Assembly: GCF_014643535.1 (NCBI RefSeq)
Contig: NZ_BMJQ01000021.1
Span: 49,939-113,938, forward strand
Direction of reading: 5' to 3'
DNA from: Aliidongia dinghuensis
GTDB lineage: Bacteria > Pseudomonadota > Alphaproteobacteria > ATCC43930 > CGMCC-115725
DNA: 64,000 bases
Shown: in pieces, positions 16,262 to 24,180 of the stretch
Numbering within the stretch: position 1 is the stretch's first letter
Layout: every line of letters begins with the position of its first letter
Made by a program: the position numbers and the translations under genes
Notes under the pieces: model-generated
Told to the model about the DNA's origin: nothing
The model's database searches: none
Seen by the model: the letters and a program-made list of their open reading frames with translations, nothing else

Positions 16262-17484
16262 CCCAATCACCGGAAACGCCGCGCGCATTCGATCTTGGCG
16301 CGCAGGGACCGCTCAGCGGCATGCGCGTGCTCGACCTGTCGCGCCTGGTCGCCGGCAACATGCTGTCGCTGCAGCTGGGCGACTTTGGCGCCGACGTGAT
16401 CAAGATCGAGCCGCCGGAGGGCGATCCGCTGCGCGCTTGGCGCGACGGCGGCGAGCAGCTCTATTGGAAGACCTACAGCCGCAACAAGATGTCGGTGGTG
16501 ATGAACCTCCGCCATGAGACGGCGCGCGAGGCCCTGCTGCGGCTGGTCGAGACGGCCGACGTGTTCGTCGAGAACTACCGGCCCGGCACGCTCGAGACCA
16601 TGGGGCTCGCCCCCGAACTGCTGCTGAAGCGCAACCCGCGCCTCGTCGTCGTGCGCATCTCCGGCTTCGGCCAGACCGGCCCTTATGCCCAGTTGCCTGG
16701 CTTCGGCACGCTGGTCGAGGCGATGAGCGGCTTTGCCGACCGGACCGGTTTTCCAGACCGCGAGCCGGTGCTGCCACCCTTGGCGCTCGCCGACATGATC
16801 GCCGGCCTGTCGGGTGCCATGGCGACCGTGACCGCGCTCCTGGCGCGCGAGCGCAACGGCTCGGGCGGCCAGGTCATCGACCTCTCGCTCTTGGAGCCGA
16901 TCTTCTCCACGCTCGGGCCTGAGGCCGCGATCTATCGGCGGACCGGCAAGGTCAAAGAGCGCGTCGGCAACGGCTCCAACACCTCGGCGCCGCGCAACAT
17001 CTATCGCTGCGCCGACGGCGGCTATGTGGCGCTGTCCGGCTCGACCCAGGCCATGGCGAAGCGCGTCTTCGAGGTGATCGGCCAGGGCCGGATGATCGAG
17101 GACCCGCGCTTCCGCACCAATTCGGACCGGGTGCGCCATCGGGCGCTGGTCGACGAGATGGTCGGCGGCTGGTTCGCCGGCCGGCCGCGCAGCGAGGCAC
17201 TGGCGCTGATGCGCGAAGCGGGGGTCACCGCCGGGCCGGTCTACAACATCGCCGACGCCGTCGCCGACCCGCATTTCCGCGAGCGGCAAGTGCTGGTCGA
17301 GGTCGAGGATCCGGAGCTCGGTTCGCTCCCCATGCACAATATCGTGCCGCGCCTGTCTGCGACGCCCGGCGTTTGGCGCCGCCCGGCGCCCGCTCTGGGT
17401 CAGCACACGGATGAAATCCTCACGGCGCTCGGCTTCGACGCCACGGCGATCGCGGCGATGCGCGCCGAAGGAGCCTGCGCATGA
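16258..17484 (+). CDS. CaiB/BaiF family (class III) CoA-transferase
   Basis: This 408-residue enzyme carries the class III CoA-transferase landmarks: LSGMRVLDLSRLVAGNMLSLQLGDFGADVIKIEPPEGDPLR near the N-terminus, NLRHETAREALLRLV, ISGFGQTGPYAQLPGFGTLVEAMSG and a catalytic Asp at about residue 179 in LALADMIAGL. It would move CoA between carboxylic acids, probably activating a di- or hydroxy-acid for the lyase encoded next. The start appears to be TTG overlapping the IclR stop (TTGA), with GAGGGA 8 bases upstream. It is paralogous to the gene at 19245. Confidence 0.88.
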   Translation: MTQSPETPRAFDLGAQGPLSGMRVLDLSRLVAGNMLSLQLGDFGADVIKIEPPEGDPLRAWRDGGEQLYWKTYSRNKMSVVMNLRHETAREALLRLVETADVFVENYRPGTLETMGLAPELLLKRNPRLVVVRISGFGQTGPYAQLPGFGTLVEAMSGFADRTGFPDREPVLPPLALADMIAGLSGAMATVTALLARERNGSGGQVIDLSLLEPIFSTLGPEAAIYRRTGKVKERVGNGSNTSAPRNIYRCADGGYVALSGSTQAMAKRVFEVIGQGRMIEDPRFRTNSDRVRHRALVDEMVGGWFAGRPRSEALALMREAGVTAGPVYNIADAVADPHFRERQVLVEVEDPELGSLPMHNIVPRLSATPGVWRRPAPALGQHTDEILTALGFDATAIAAMRAEGACA

Positions 17485-18341
17485 TCCGCTCGCTGCTCTA
17501 CGTCCCGGCAAGCGCCGAGCGCTTCGTCGCCAAGGCGCATCAGCGCGGCGCGGACGCGATCATCCTCGACCTGGAGGATGCCATTCCGGCGGAGGGCAAG
17601 GACAAGGCGCGCGACGCGCTTGCCGACGCGGTGCCACAGGTCGGCCAGTCCGGCGCCGCCGTGTTCGTGCGCATCAACAGCCAGCCGGAGCTGCGCGATC
17701 TCGATGCGGCCGCGGCCTGCCGGGCCGGCGCCCAAGGCCTGTTCGTGCCCAAGACCAAGTCGCCCGCGACGCTCGAGGCGCTAGCCAACCGGCTGGCACC
17801 GATCGAGCGGCAGATGGCGCGGCCGCCGCTCTGCTTCGTGCCGCTCGTCGAGGACCCGGGCGCCGTGCTCGATGCGCGTAGCATCGCCGCGGGGCCGCGC
17901 GTGTTCGCGATCGCCACCGGCGGCGAGGATCTTGCGACCGAGATGGATGCCGAGCCAACCGCCGACATGCTGCGGCTGCCGAAGCTACTCGTCCATCTGG
18001 CGGCCAAGGCGGCCGGCGTTCGCTCCTTCGGACTGCTGCGCTCGGTCGCCGACTACAGCGACACCGATGCGATCGCGGCGAGCGCGCGGGATGCACGGTC
18101 GCTGGGATTCGACGGCGCCTCCTGCATCCATCCGGCCGTGGTGCCGATCCTGAACGAGGCCTTCTCGCCCTCACCCGCGGCGCTCGACAAGGCGCGCCGG
18201 CTGGTGGCCGCGTTCGACGAAGCCGAAGCCCAGGGCCGCGGCGCCTTCGTGTTCGACGGCCAGATGGTCGATCTGCCGATCGTCGAGCGCGCTCGGCGGC
18301 TGATCGCGCGCGCCGGTTCGCGCCCCGGCGAGATCCTGTAG
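17481..18341 (+). CDS. HpcH/HpaI aldolase/citrate-lyase-beta (CitE-like) protein 1
   Basis: This 286-residue TIM-barrel lyase contains LLYVPASAERFVAKAHQRGADAIILDLEDAI, VRINSQPELRDLDAA, FVPKTKSPATL, a metal-ligand Glu (about residue 124) in FVPLVEDPGAV, ATGGEDLATEMDAE and SCIHPAVVPILNEAFSPS. CitE-like enzymes cleave acyl-CoA beta-hydroxy acids (citryl-, malyl-, citramalyl-CoA type) by retro-aldol reaction. Next to a CoA-transferase it suggests activation then cleavage of a C4-C6 hydroxy-acid. The ATG overlaps the upstream stop by 4 bases. Confidence 0.85.
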   Translation: MIRSLLYVPASAERFVAKAHQRGADAIILDLEDAIPAEGKDKARDALADAVPQVGQSGAAVFVRINSQPELRDLDAAAACRAGAQGLFVPKTKSPATLEALANRLAPIERQMARPPLCFVPLVEDPGAVLDARSIAAGPRVFAIATGGEDLATEMDAEPTADMLRLPKLLVHLAAKAAGVRSFGLLRSVADYSDTDAIAASARDARSLGFDGASCIHPAVVPILNEAFSPSPAALDKARRLVAAFDEAEAQGRGAFVFDGQMVDLPIVERARRLIARAGSRPGEIL

Positions 18342-18370
18342 TTATGCCCCCTGTCGAAGGTCGCCCCGCC

Positions 18371-19243
18371 ATGTCCGAGACCGTCCACGCCCCGCGCTCC
18401 CTGCTGTTCGTGCCGGCGACAAGCCCGGACAAGGCCGAGAAGGCGTTCGCGAGTGCTGCGGACGGCGTCATCCTCGATCTCGAAGATGCTGTCGCGATCG
18501 CGGAAAAGGCTGAGGCGCGCGCGAGCGCCGCGCGGCTGCTGCAGGCACGCCGGTCGACGCAGGTCTTCCTGCGCGTGAACGCGCTCGCGACGCCGTTCTG
18601 CTTCGACGATCTCGAGGCGGCCGCGGCGGCGGCGCTCGACGGCATCGTGCTGCCCAAGGCCGAATCGCCAAGCGAGCTCGCCACGGCCGACTGGGTGCTT
18701 TCCCAGTTCGAGGCCAGGGCCGGCAAGCCGGCCGGCAGCATCGCGATCCTGCCGATCCTGGAGACGGCCCGCGGCGTCGCCGCCGCGGCCAAGATCGCCC
18801 GCGCCTCCGAGCGCGTGCAGCGGCTGATGTTTGGCGCGGTCGATTTCGCGCTCGACCTCGACGTCGATATTACCGACGAAACCGGCACCATGGCGCATGC
18901 GCGCTTCGCGGTGGCCCTCGCCTCGCGCCAGGCCGGCCTCGCGGCGCCGATCGACTCCGTGTTCGTCGGCATCCGCGATCCGGACGGCCTGCGCGCTGCC
19001 TCCGCCCGGGCGCGCGCCATGGGCTTCGGCGGCAAGGCCTGCATCCACCCGGCGCAGATCGCGACGATCAACGAGGTGTTCTCGCCGAGCGAAGCCGAGC
19101 TCGCCCGGGCGCGCGAGATCGTCGCTGCCTTCGAGGCAGCCGAGGCCGCGGGGGCTGCCGCCGTCTCGGTCGGCGGCGCCATGGTCGACTATCCGGTCGT
19201 CGAGAAGGCGCGGCGCATGCTGGCCGCGGCTCGGGGGCGCTGA
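18371..19243 (+). CDS. HpcH/HpaI aldolase/citrate-lyase-beta (CitE-like) protein 2
   Basis: This CitE-like lyase of 290 residues (from the ATG at 18371) contains SLLFVPATSPDKAEKAFASAADGVILDLEDAV, FLRVNALATPFCFDDL, LPKAESPSELA, a metal Glu in ILPILETARGVAAA, FGAVDFALDLDVDI and KACIHPAQIATINEVFSPS. It is diverged from the preceding lyase: it has LETARG rather than VEDPG at the active site, so substrate preference should differ. I chose 18371 over 18344 because MSETVHAPRS leads straight into the family N-terminus and GAAGG lies 10 bases before it. Confidence 0.83.
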   Translation: MSETVHAPRSLLFVPATSPDKAEKAFASAADGVILDLEDAVAIAEKAEARASAARLLQARRSTQVFLRVNALATPFCFDDLEAAAAAALDGIVLPKAESPSELATADWVLSQFEARAGKPAGSIAILPILETARGVAAAAKIARASERVQRLMFGAVDFALDLDVDITDETGTMAHARFAVALASRQAGLAAPIDSVFVGIRDPDGLRAASARARAMGFGGKACIHPAQIATINEVFSPSEAELARAREIVAAFEAAEAAGAAAVSVGGAMVDYPVVEKARRMLAAARGR

Positions 19244-19244
19244 G

Positions 19245-20429
19245 ATGACGACAGAGATCCCCCCGGCCCAACCCTACCGGCCCGAGCAGTCCTGCCCGCT
19301 CGACGGGCTGCGCGTGCTCGATTTCTCCCGCCTGGTCGCCGGCAACATGCTGACCCTACAGCTCGCCGACTTCGGTGCCGAGGTGATCAAGCTCGAGCCG
19401 GCCTCGGGCGACCCGCTCCGCGCCTGGCGCGAGGATGGTGTTGCGGCCTACTGGAAGGTCTATGGCCGCAACAAGAAGAGCATCCGGCTCGACCTGCGCA
19501 GCGCCGAGGGCAAGGCGCTGCTCGCCCGGCTGATCCCGACCGCCCACGTGCTGGTCGAAAGCTTCCGCCCCGGCAGCATGGAGGCGGCGGGATTCGGCCC
19601 CGAGGCGGTCGCACGCCTCAATCCCAAGCTTGTCTTCGTGCGCATCTCCGGCTTCGGCCAGACCGGTCCCTATGCCGAGCGGCCGGGCTTCGGCAGCCTG
19701 GTCGAGGCGATGAGCGGCTTCGCCGCCAAGAACGGCTTCGCCGACAAGCCGCCGGCGCTTCCGAATTTCGCGCTGGCCGACATGGTGGCCGGCATCCAGG
19801 GCGCCTTTGCCGCCATGGTGGCGGTGCGCGAGGCCGAGCGGCCCGGCGGCAAGGGCCAGGTGATCGATCTCTCCCTGCTGGAACCGCTGCATGCGACGCT
19901 TGGCCCCGAGGCCGCCGCCTGGCGCATCACCGGCAGCATCCCGCCGCGCTCGGGCAACCGAGCGTCCATCACGGCGCCGCGCAACATCTACGCGACGGCC
20001 GACGGCGGCTGGGTCGCCCTATCCGCCTCGACCCAGGCGATGACGGAGCGCCTGTTCCGCGCGATCGGCCGGGCGGACATGATCGACGATCCGCGGTTCC
20101 GCACCAATGCGGACCGGCTCGCCCATGTCGAGGACGTGGACGCCGTCGTCGCCGCCTTCATCGGCGCCCGCTCGCTCGCCGAGAACCTGGCGTTCTTCGA
20201 GGCGGCCGAGGTGACGGTCGGTCCGGTCTACGACGCCCAGGGCTTCGAGGCGGATCCGCATGTCCAGGGCCGCGGCGTGCTGGTCGAGATGGCGGACGCG
20301 GACCTGGGCAGCCTGCCCATGCATGCCGTGGTTCCGCGCCTGTCCGAAACCCCGGGCGCGCTTCGCCGCCCGGCGCCGGCCCTGGGCGAGCACGAGCAGG
20401 AGATCCTGGCGGCACTCGGCGACGGGTAA
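19245..20429 (+). CDS. CaiB/BaiF family (class III) CoA-transferase, second copy
   Basis: This 394-residue enzyme is closely similar to the 16258 product throughout (LDGLRVLDFSRLVAGNMLTLQLADFGAEVIKLEP in outline, ISGFGQTGPYAERPGFGSLVEAMSGFA, DLGSLPMHAVVPRLSETPG). The catalytic Asp falls at residue 179 in LADMVAGI, the same index as in the first copy. The pair must derive from duplication. The gene starts 1 base after the second lyase. It closes a mirror-symmetric set (transferase, lyase, lyase, transferase) ahead of the TRAP genes. Confidence 0.88.
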   Translation: MTTEIPPAQPYRPEQSCPLDGLRVLDFSRLVAGNMLTLQLADFGAEVIKLEPASGDPLRAWREDGVAAYWKVYGRNKKSIRLDLRSAEGKALLARLIPTAHVLVESFRPGSMEAAGFGPEAVARLNPKLVFVRISGFGQTGPYAERPGFGSLVEAMSGFAAKNGFADKPPALPNFALADMVAGIQGAFAAMVAVREAERPGGKGQVIDLSLLEPLHATLGPEAAAWRITGSIPPRSGNRASITAPRNIYATADGGWVALSASTQAMTERLFRAIGRADMIDDPRFRTNADRLAHVEDVDAVVAAFIGARSLAENLAFFEAAEVTVGPVYDAQGFEADPHVQGRGVLVEMADADLGSLPMHAVVPRLSETPGALRRPAPALGEHEQEILAALGDG

Positions 20430-20496
20430 GGCCGAAAGCCCAGTGAAAGCTTGGCAGGCTACATTCGACAACCACTAACAAACGGGAGGGACGGCC

Positions 20497-21510
20497 ATGA
20501 AGATGGCAATGACGCGCAAGCAATTTCTGATGGGGGCCACGGCGGCTGCGGCCACGGTGGCGATCCGGCCGGCCTTCGCCGCACGCCGGACGGTCATCAA
20601 GTTCGGGCTTGACCTCACGACCGACCATCCAACGACGGTGAACCTCACCACCGCCGCCCAGAAGATCAAGGACGCGACCAAGGGCGAGGTCGAGGTGCAG
20701 GTGTTCCCGAGCAGCCAGCTTGGCGACGACACGCACATGCTGTCGAACCTGCGCTCCGGCGCCATGCAGATGATGGCGATCGGCGACAATATCCTGGCGA
20801 CCCTGGTGCCGACTGCCGCGATCGACAATGTCGGCTTCGCCTTCAAGACCCCGGAGATGGCGTGGAAGGCGCTCGACGGCAGCGTCGGCGACCTGGTGCG
20901 CGCGGACATCGAGAAGGTCGGGCTCCATCCGATGCACCGCATCTGGGACGAGGGCTTCCGCGAGATCACGTCCAGCACCAAGCAGATCAACAGCCCGGCC
21001 GACCTGCAGGGCTTCAAGATCCGCGTCCCGCCGAGCCCGATCTCGCTCTCGATCTTCCAATCGCTGGGTGCCTCGGCAACCACGATCAACGCGGCCGAAC
21101 TCTACACCTCGCTGCAGACCCACGTGGTCGATGGCCAGGAGAACCCGCTCGGCAACATCGAGACCATGAAGCTCGACCAGGTGCAGAAATACTGCTCGCT
21201 CACCAATCACATGTGGGTCGGATACTGGCTGCTGATGAACGGGCAGTTCTGGGCCGGACTGCCGGACGATCACAAGAAAATCATCGCCGACACGTTCGAC
21301 GCGCAGGCGCTCGAGCAACGCAAGGCCAACCAAGCGCTCGACGCCTCGCTCGAAGAGACGCTGAAGAAGCAGGGCATGGAATTCGCCAAGCCCGATAATA
21401 CGGCGTTCCAGAAGGTGCTGACCCAGTCCGGCTTCTACAAGACGTGGAAGGACAAGTTCGGCGCCCCGCTCTGGACGGCGCTCGAAAGCTTCACCGGTCC
21501 GCTCGCCTGA
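20497..21510 (+). CDS. dctP: TRAP transporter substrate-binding protein (DctP family)
   Basis: This 337-residue periplasmic binding protein has a signal of about 28 residues (RKQFLMGATAAAATVAIRPAFA; only one Arg, so probably Sec rather than Tat). The DctP pattern includes GEVEVQVFPSSQLGDD, INSPADLQGFKIRVPPSP and NAAELYTSLQTHVVDGQENPLGNI, in which the conserved Arg of KIRVP pairs with the ligand carboxylate. It binds an organic acid that feeds the CoA-transferase/lyase enzymes of this operon. GGGAGG lies before the ATG. Confidence 0.9.
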   Translation: MKMAMTRKQFLMGATAAAATVAIRPAFAARRTVIKFGLDLTTDHPTTVNLTTAAQKIKDATKGEVEVQVFPSSQLGDDTHMLSNLRSGAMQMMAIGDNILATLVPTAAIDNVGFAFKTPEMAWKALDGSVGDLVRADIEKVGLHPMHRIWDEGFREITSSTKQINSPADLQGFKIRVPPSPISLSIFQSLGASATTINAAELYTSLQTHVVDGQENPLGNIETMKLDQVQKYCSLTNHMWVGYWLLMNGQFWAGLPDDHKKIIADTFDAQALEQRKANQALDASLEETLKKQGMEFAKPDNTAFQKVLTQSGFYKTWKDKFGAPLWTALESFTGPLA

Positions 21511-21524
21511 CGCCCCGGCAGCCG

Positions 21525-23348
21525 GTGAGCAGCATCTTCCGCGGCCTCGATCGGGCCGTCGACTGGCTGAGCCAAGGCGTGGCCGCCAGTCTCGTCGCCA
21601 TCGAGGTCGTCCTCCTGTTCGCAGGGGTGGTCGGACGCTATGCGTTCAACCACCCGCTGGTCTGGGCCGACGAGGTCGCGGGCATTCTGTTCCTCTGGCT
21701 GGTCAGCCTCGGTGCGGTGGTCGCCCTCCGCCGCACCGAGCATATGCGCATGACCGTCATCGTGGGCCGCCTGGGGCCGCGCGCCCGGCGGCTTGCCGCC
21801 TGTCTTTCGGCCATGCTGGTCGTGATCGTGGCGCTCTGCCTGATCGTGCCGGGCCTGACCTACGCGGAGCAGCAGGCGGCAATCCTGACGCCCGTGCTGC
21901 AGATGCCTGGCTCCTGGGAGATCCTGGGGCAGCTCGCCGCCCTGGTGCTGCTGCTCTATGTGGCGCTGCGCCAGCTGCTGGGCGAGGCGAGCTGGCTCGA
22001 GATCGCACTGGTACTGGGCTTCGCCGCAGTCGTGTGGCTCGGGCTCGACCGGCTCGAGGACGCCTTCGATTTCGGTAACGGCGACCTGCTGATCTATTTC
22101 ATCGGCATGGTCGGCTTCTGCATCTTCCTGGGCGTGCCGATCGCCTTCAGCTTCGCGATCTCGACGTTCAGCTACATCCATTTCACCAGCAACATCCCGC
22201 TCTCGGTCGTCATCAGCCAGATGGACCAGGGCATGTCGTCGATCGAGCTCCTGGCCGTGCCGATGTTCGTGGTGCTGGGGCTGCTGTTGGAGATGACCGG
22301 CATCGCCCGCGCCATGGTGAATTTCCTGGCGGCGCTCGTCGGCCACCGGCGCGGCGGCCTGTCCTACGTGCTGATCGCCGCCATGTACCTGATCTCGGGC
22401 ATTTCCGGCTCGAAGGCCGCCGACCAGGCGGCGGTGGCACCGGTGCTGCTGCCCGAGATGCGCCGGCGCGGCGTGCCGCCGGGCGAGCTTGCGGCCCTGC
22501 TCGCGGCCTCCGCCGCCATGTCCGAGACGATCCCGCCGAGCCTGGTGCTGATCATCGTCGGCGCCGTCACCGGCGTCTCGATCGCAGCACTCTTCACCGG
22601 CGGGCTGCTGCCGGCGGCGATCGCCGCCGCGGGCCTGGCGCTGCTCGTGTTCTTCCGTACCCGTGGGGACCGTCCGGAGCGCACGCACGCGACCGCTGCC
22701 GAGGTCGGCCGGCTGTTCCTGATCGCCCTGCCGGCGCTGATCCTGCCGTTTCTCATCCGCTATGTGGTGCTGGCCGGCATCACGACAGCGACCGAGGTTG
22801 CGACCGTCGGCGTCGTTTATTCGATCCTGGTCGGGCTCTTCGTCTATCGCTGCTTCGACTGGCGCCGCCTGTTCCCGATCCTGGTCGAAACGGCGGCGCT
22901 GTCGGGCGCCATCCTGCTCATCATCGGCTCAGCGAGCGCCATGGCCTGGTCGCTGACCCAGGCCGGCTTCGCCCAGACATTGGCCGAGTTGATGACCAGC
23001 CTGCCCGGCGGTAGCGCCGGCTTCCTCGCCGTGTCGGTCGTCCTCTTCGTCGTGCTGGGCAGCGTGCTTGAGGGCCTGCCGGCCATGGTGCTGTTCGGCC
23101 CCCTGCTGTTTCCGGCGGCCCAGCAGCTGGGCATCCACCTGGTCCAGTATGGCATCGTTGCCATCCTGGCCATGGGCATCGGCCTGTTCTCGCCACCGTT
23201 CGGCGTCGGCTTCTACCAGACCTGCTTGATCGGCAAGGTCTCGAGCGACGAAGCGTTCAGCCGGATCTGGCCCTACATGGCGACCTTGATCGTGGCGCTC
23301 ATCATCGTCGCGGCCGTGCCCTGGATCTCGATCGGCTTCCTCGGTTAG
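21525..23348 (+). CDS. dctM: TRAP transporter fused small/large permease (DctQM)
   Basis: This 607-residue membrane protein fuses the DctQ domain (about residues 10-165, with GRYAFNHPLVWADEVAGILFLWLVSLGA) to the larger DctM domain (about 185-605, with FLGVPIAFSFAISTF, SGISGSKAADQAAVAPVLLPEM and MSETIPPSLVLIIVGAVTGVS). Fused QM permeases are a known TRAP variant. The start is taken as GTG 21525, 14 bases after dctP; an in-frame upstream start at 21444 would overlap dctP heavily. Uptake is sodium-coupled in the family. Confidence 0.88.
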   Translation: MSSIFRGLDRAVDWLSQGVAASLVAIEVVLLFAGVVGRYAFNHPLVWADEVAGILFLWLVSLGAVVALRRTEHMRMTVIVGRLGPRARRLAACLSAMLVVIVALCLIVPGLTYAEQQAAILTPVLQMPGSWEILGQLAALVLLLYVALRQLLGEASWLEIALVLGFAAVVWLGLDRLEDAFDFGNGDLLIYFIGMVGFCIFLGVPIAFSFAISTFSYIHFTSNIPLSVVISQMDQGMSSIELLAVPMFVVLGLLLEMTGIARAMVNFLAALVGHRRGGLSYVLIAAMYLISGISGSKAADQAAVAPVLLPEMRRRGVPPGELAALLAASAAMSETIPPSLVLIIVGAVTGVSIAALFTGGLLPAAIAAAGLALLVFFRTRGDRPERTHATAAEVGRLFLIALPALILPFLIRYVVLAGITTATEVATVGVVYSILVGLFVYRCFDWRRLFPILVETAALSGAILLIIGSASAMAWSLTQAGFAQTLAELMTSLPGGSAGFLAVSVVLFVVLGSVLEGLPAMVLFGPLLFPAAQQLGIHLVQYGIVAILAMGIGLFSPPFGVGFYQTCLIGKVSSDEAFSRIWPYMATLIVALIIVAAVPWISIGFLG

Positions 23349-23622
23349 CGGGGGCGTAGCGGGCGGCGGCGCCACCCCGCGCGCCGATCATCCGGCGACA
23401 GGTGCCGGCCGAGCAGCCGAATGGAAGCGCGATGATGGATGATCCATCCGGATTCCGCGGCGCTCTTATCGCCGGCGGCCGATGGTCGCCGGCATTTTAC
23501 TCTGCCCCCTTGCAGCCGCACGCCTGAGACCTCTTGAACCGGCCGCGCGGGGGTTGTATCAGATTAAACCTGAGAGTGTTCGGCACTGCAGCATCTTCTC
23601 ATCCGTGCAGGGAAGATCGCCA
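23349..23622. other. Intergenic region between TRAP and T6SS effector genes
   Basis: This 274-base stretch holds a 15-base palindrome (GATGGAT-G-ATCCATC, 23434-23448) and a terminator-like hairpin at 23471-23498. Just before the DUF1795 gene comes a less GC-rich segment that may contain its promoter. I see no gene here. Confidence 0.5.
23471..23498 (+). terminator. Likely rho-independent terminator after the TRAP operon
   Basis: GCCGGCG and CGCCGGC form a 7-bp GC stem around a 9-base loop, followed by ATTTTA. It lies 122 bases after the dctQM stop. Confidence 0.55.
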
Positions 23623-24180
23623 GTGCCGCCAGCTCACGATCTCGATCCGTCGAACCCGCCCGCTGCTGCGAACGACAAGCCTTCGCCGCTCTGCCGGATG
23701 CACGAGGGCGCATTGCGCCTGCCCGACGGTCCTTTGTCCGACGGTCCTTTGTCCGGCGGCCCGTTGTCTGGCATCTGGGAAGACCGGACCGTCACCATGC
23801 TGCGCCCGATCGGCGCCGATGGCGGCGCCAGCATCGTCGTGACGCGGGACACGCTGCCGGCGAACATGAGCCTCGACGAGCACGTGGCCCGGCAGCGGCT
23901 GCTGTTCCAGCAAGAGCTGCCCGGCTTCACCCTGTTGCAGGACACGCCCGGCGAGCTGGACGCGCATCCGTCGCACCTGCTGGAGTTCCATTGGAACAAC
24001 CGGGGCACGTCCTTCTTCCAGGCCGTGGTGATCGTGCTCCGTGAGCGCCGCCTCCTCAATTTCACCGCCTCTGTGCCCCGTGACGCTGCCGATGTCGAGA
24101 CGCGAGAGGCGCTCTTGCGGTCGATCTGCAGCTTCCGGTTCGCGCCGCCGGAGGGGCCTGTCGAGGTCCGGCCGACGTGA
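23623..24180 (+). CDS. DUF1795 Eag-type chaperone for a T6SS Rhs effector
   Basis: This 185-residue protein contains WEDRTVTMLRPIGADGGASIVVTRDTLP, DEHVARQRLLFQQELPGFTLL and HLLEFHWNNRGTSFFQAVVIVLRERRLLNFTAS (in outline), matching the DUF1795 (DcrB/EagR-like) fold. Eag chaperones bind and shield the N-terminal transmembrane segments of prePAAR effectors and deliver them to VgrG; the effector here is the next gene. The GTG start at 23623 is preferred because AGGGAAG lies 7 bases before it. The N-terminal region has a tandem DGPLS/GGPLS repeat. The stop overlaps the effector start (GTGA). Confidence 0.78.
   Translation: MPPAHDLDPSNPPAAANDKPSPLCRMHEGALRLPDGPLSDGPLSGGPLSGIWEDRTVTMLRPIGADGGASIVVTRDTLPANMSLDEHVARQRLLFQQELPGFTLLQDTPGELDAHPSHLLEFHWNNRGTSFFQAVVIVLRERRLLNFTASVPRDAADVETREALLRSICSFRFAPPEGPVEVRPT
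23724..23768 (+). repeat. 15-bp tandem repeat, two perfect copies plus one diverged
   Basis: CGACGGTCCTTTGTC occurs twice, then the variant CGGCGGCCCGTTGTC. It encodes DGPLS-DGPLS-GGPLS in the chaperone N-terminus. Confidence 0.85.
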
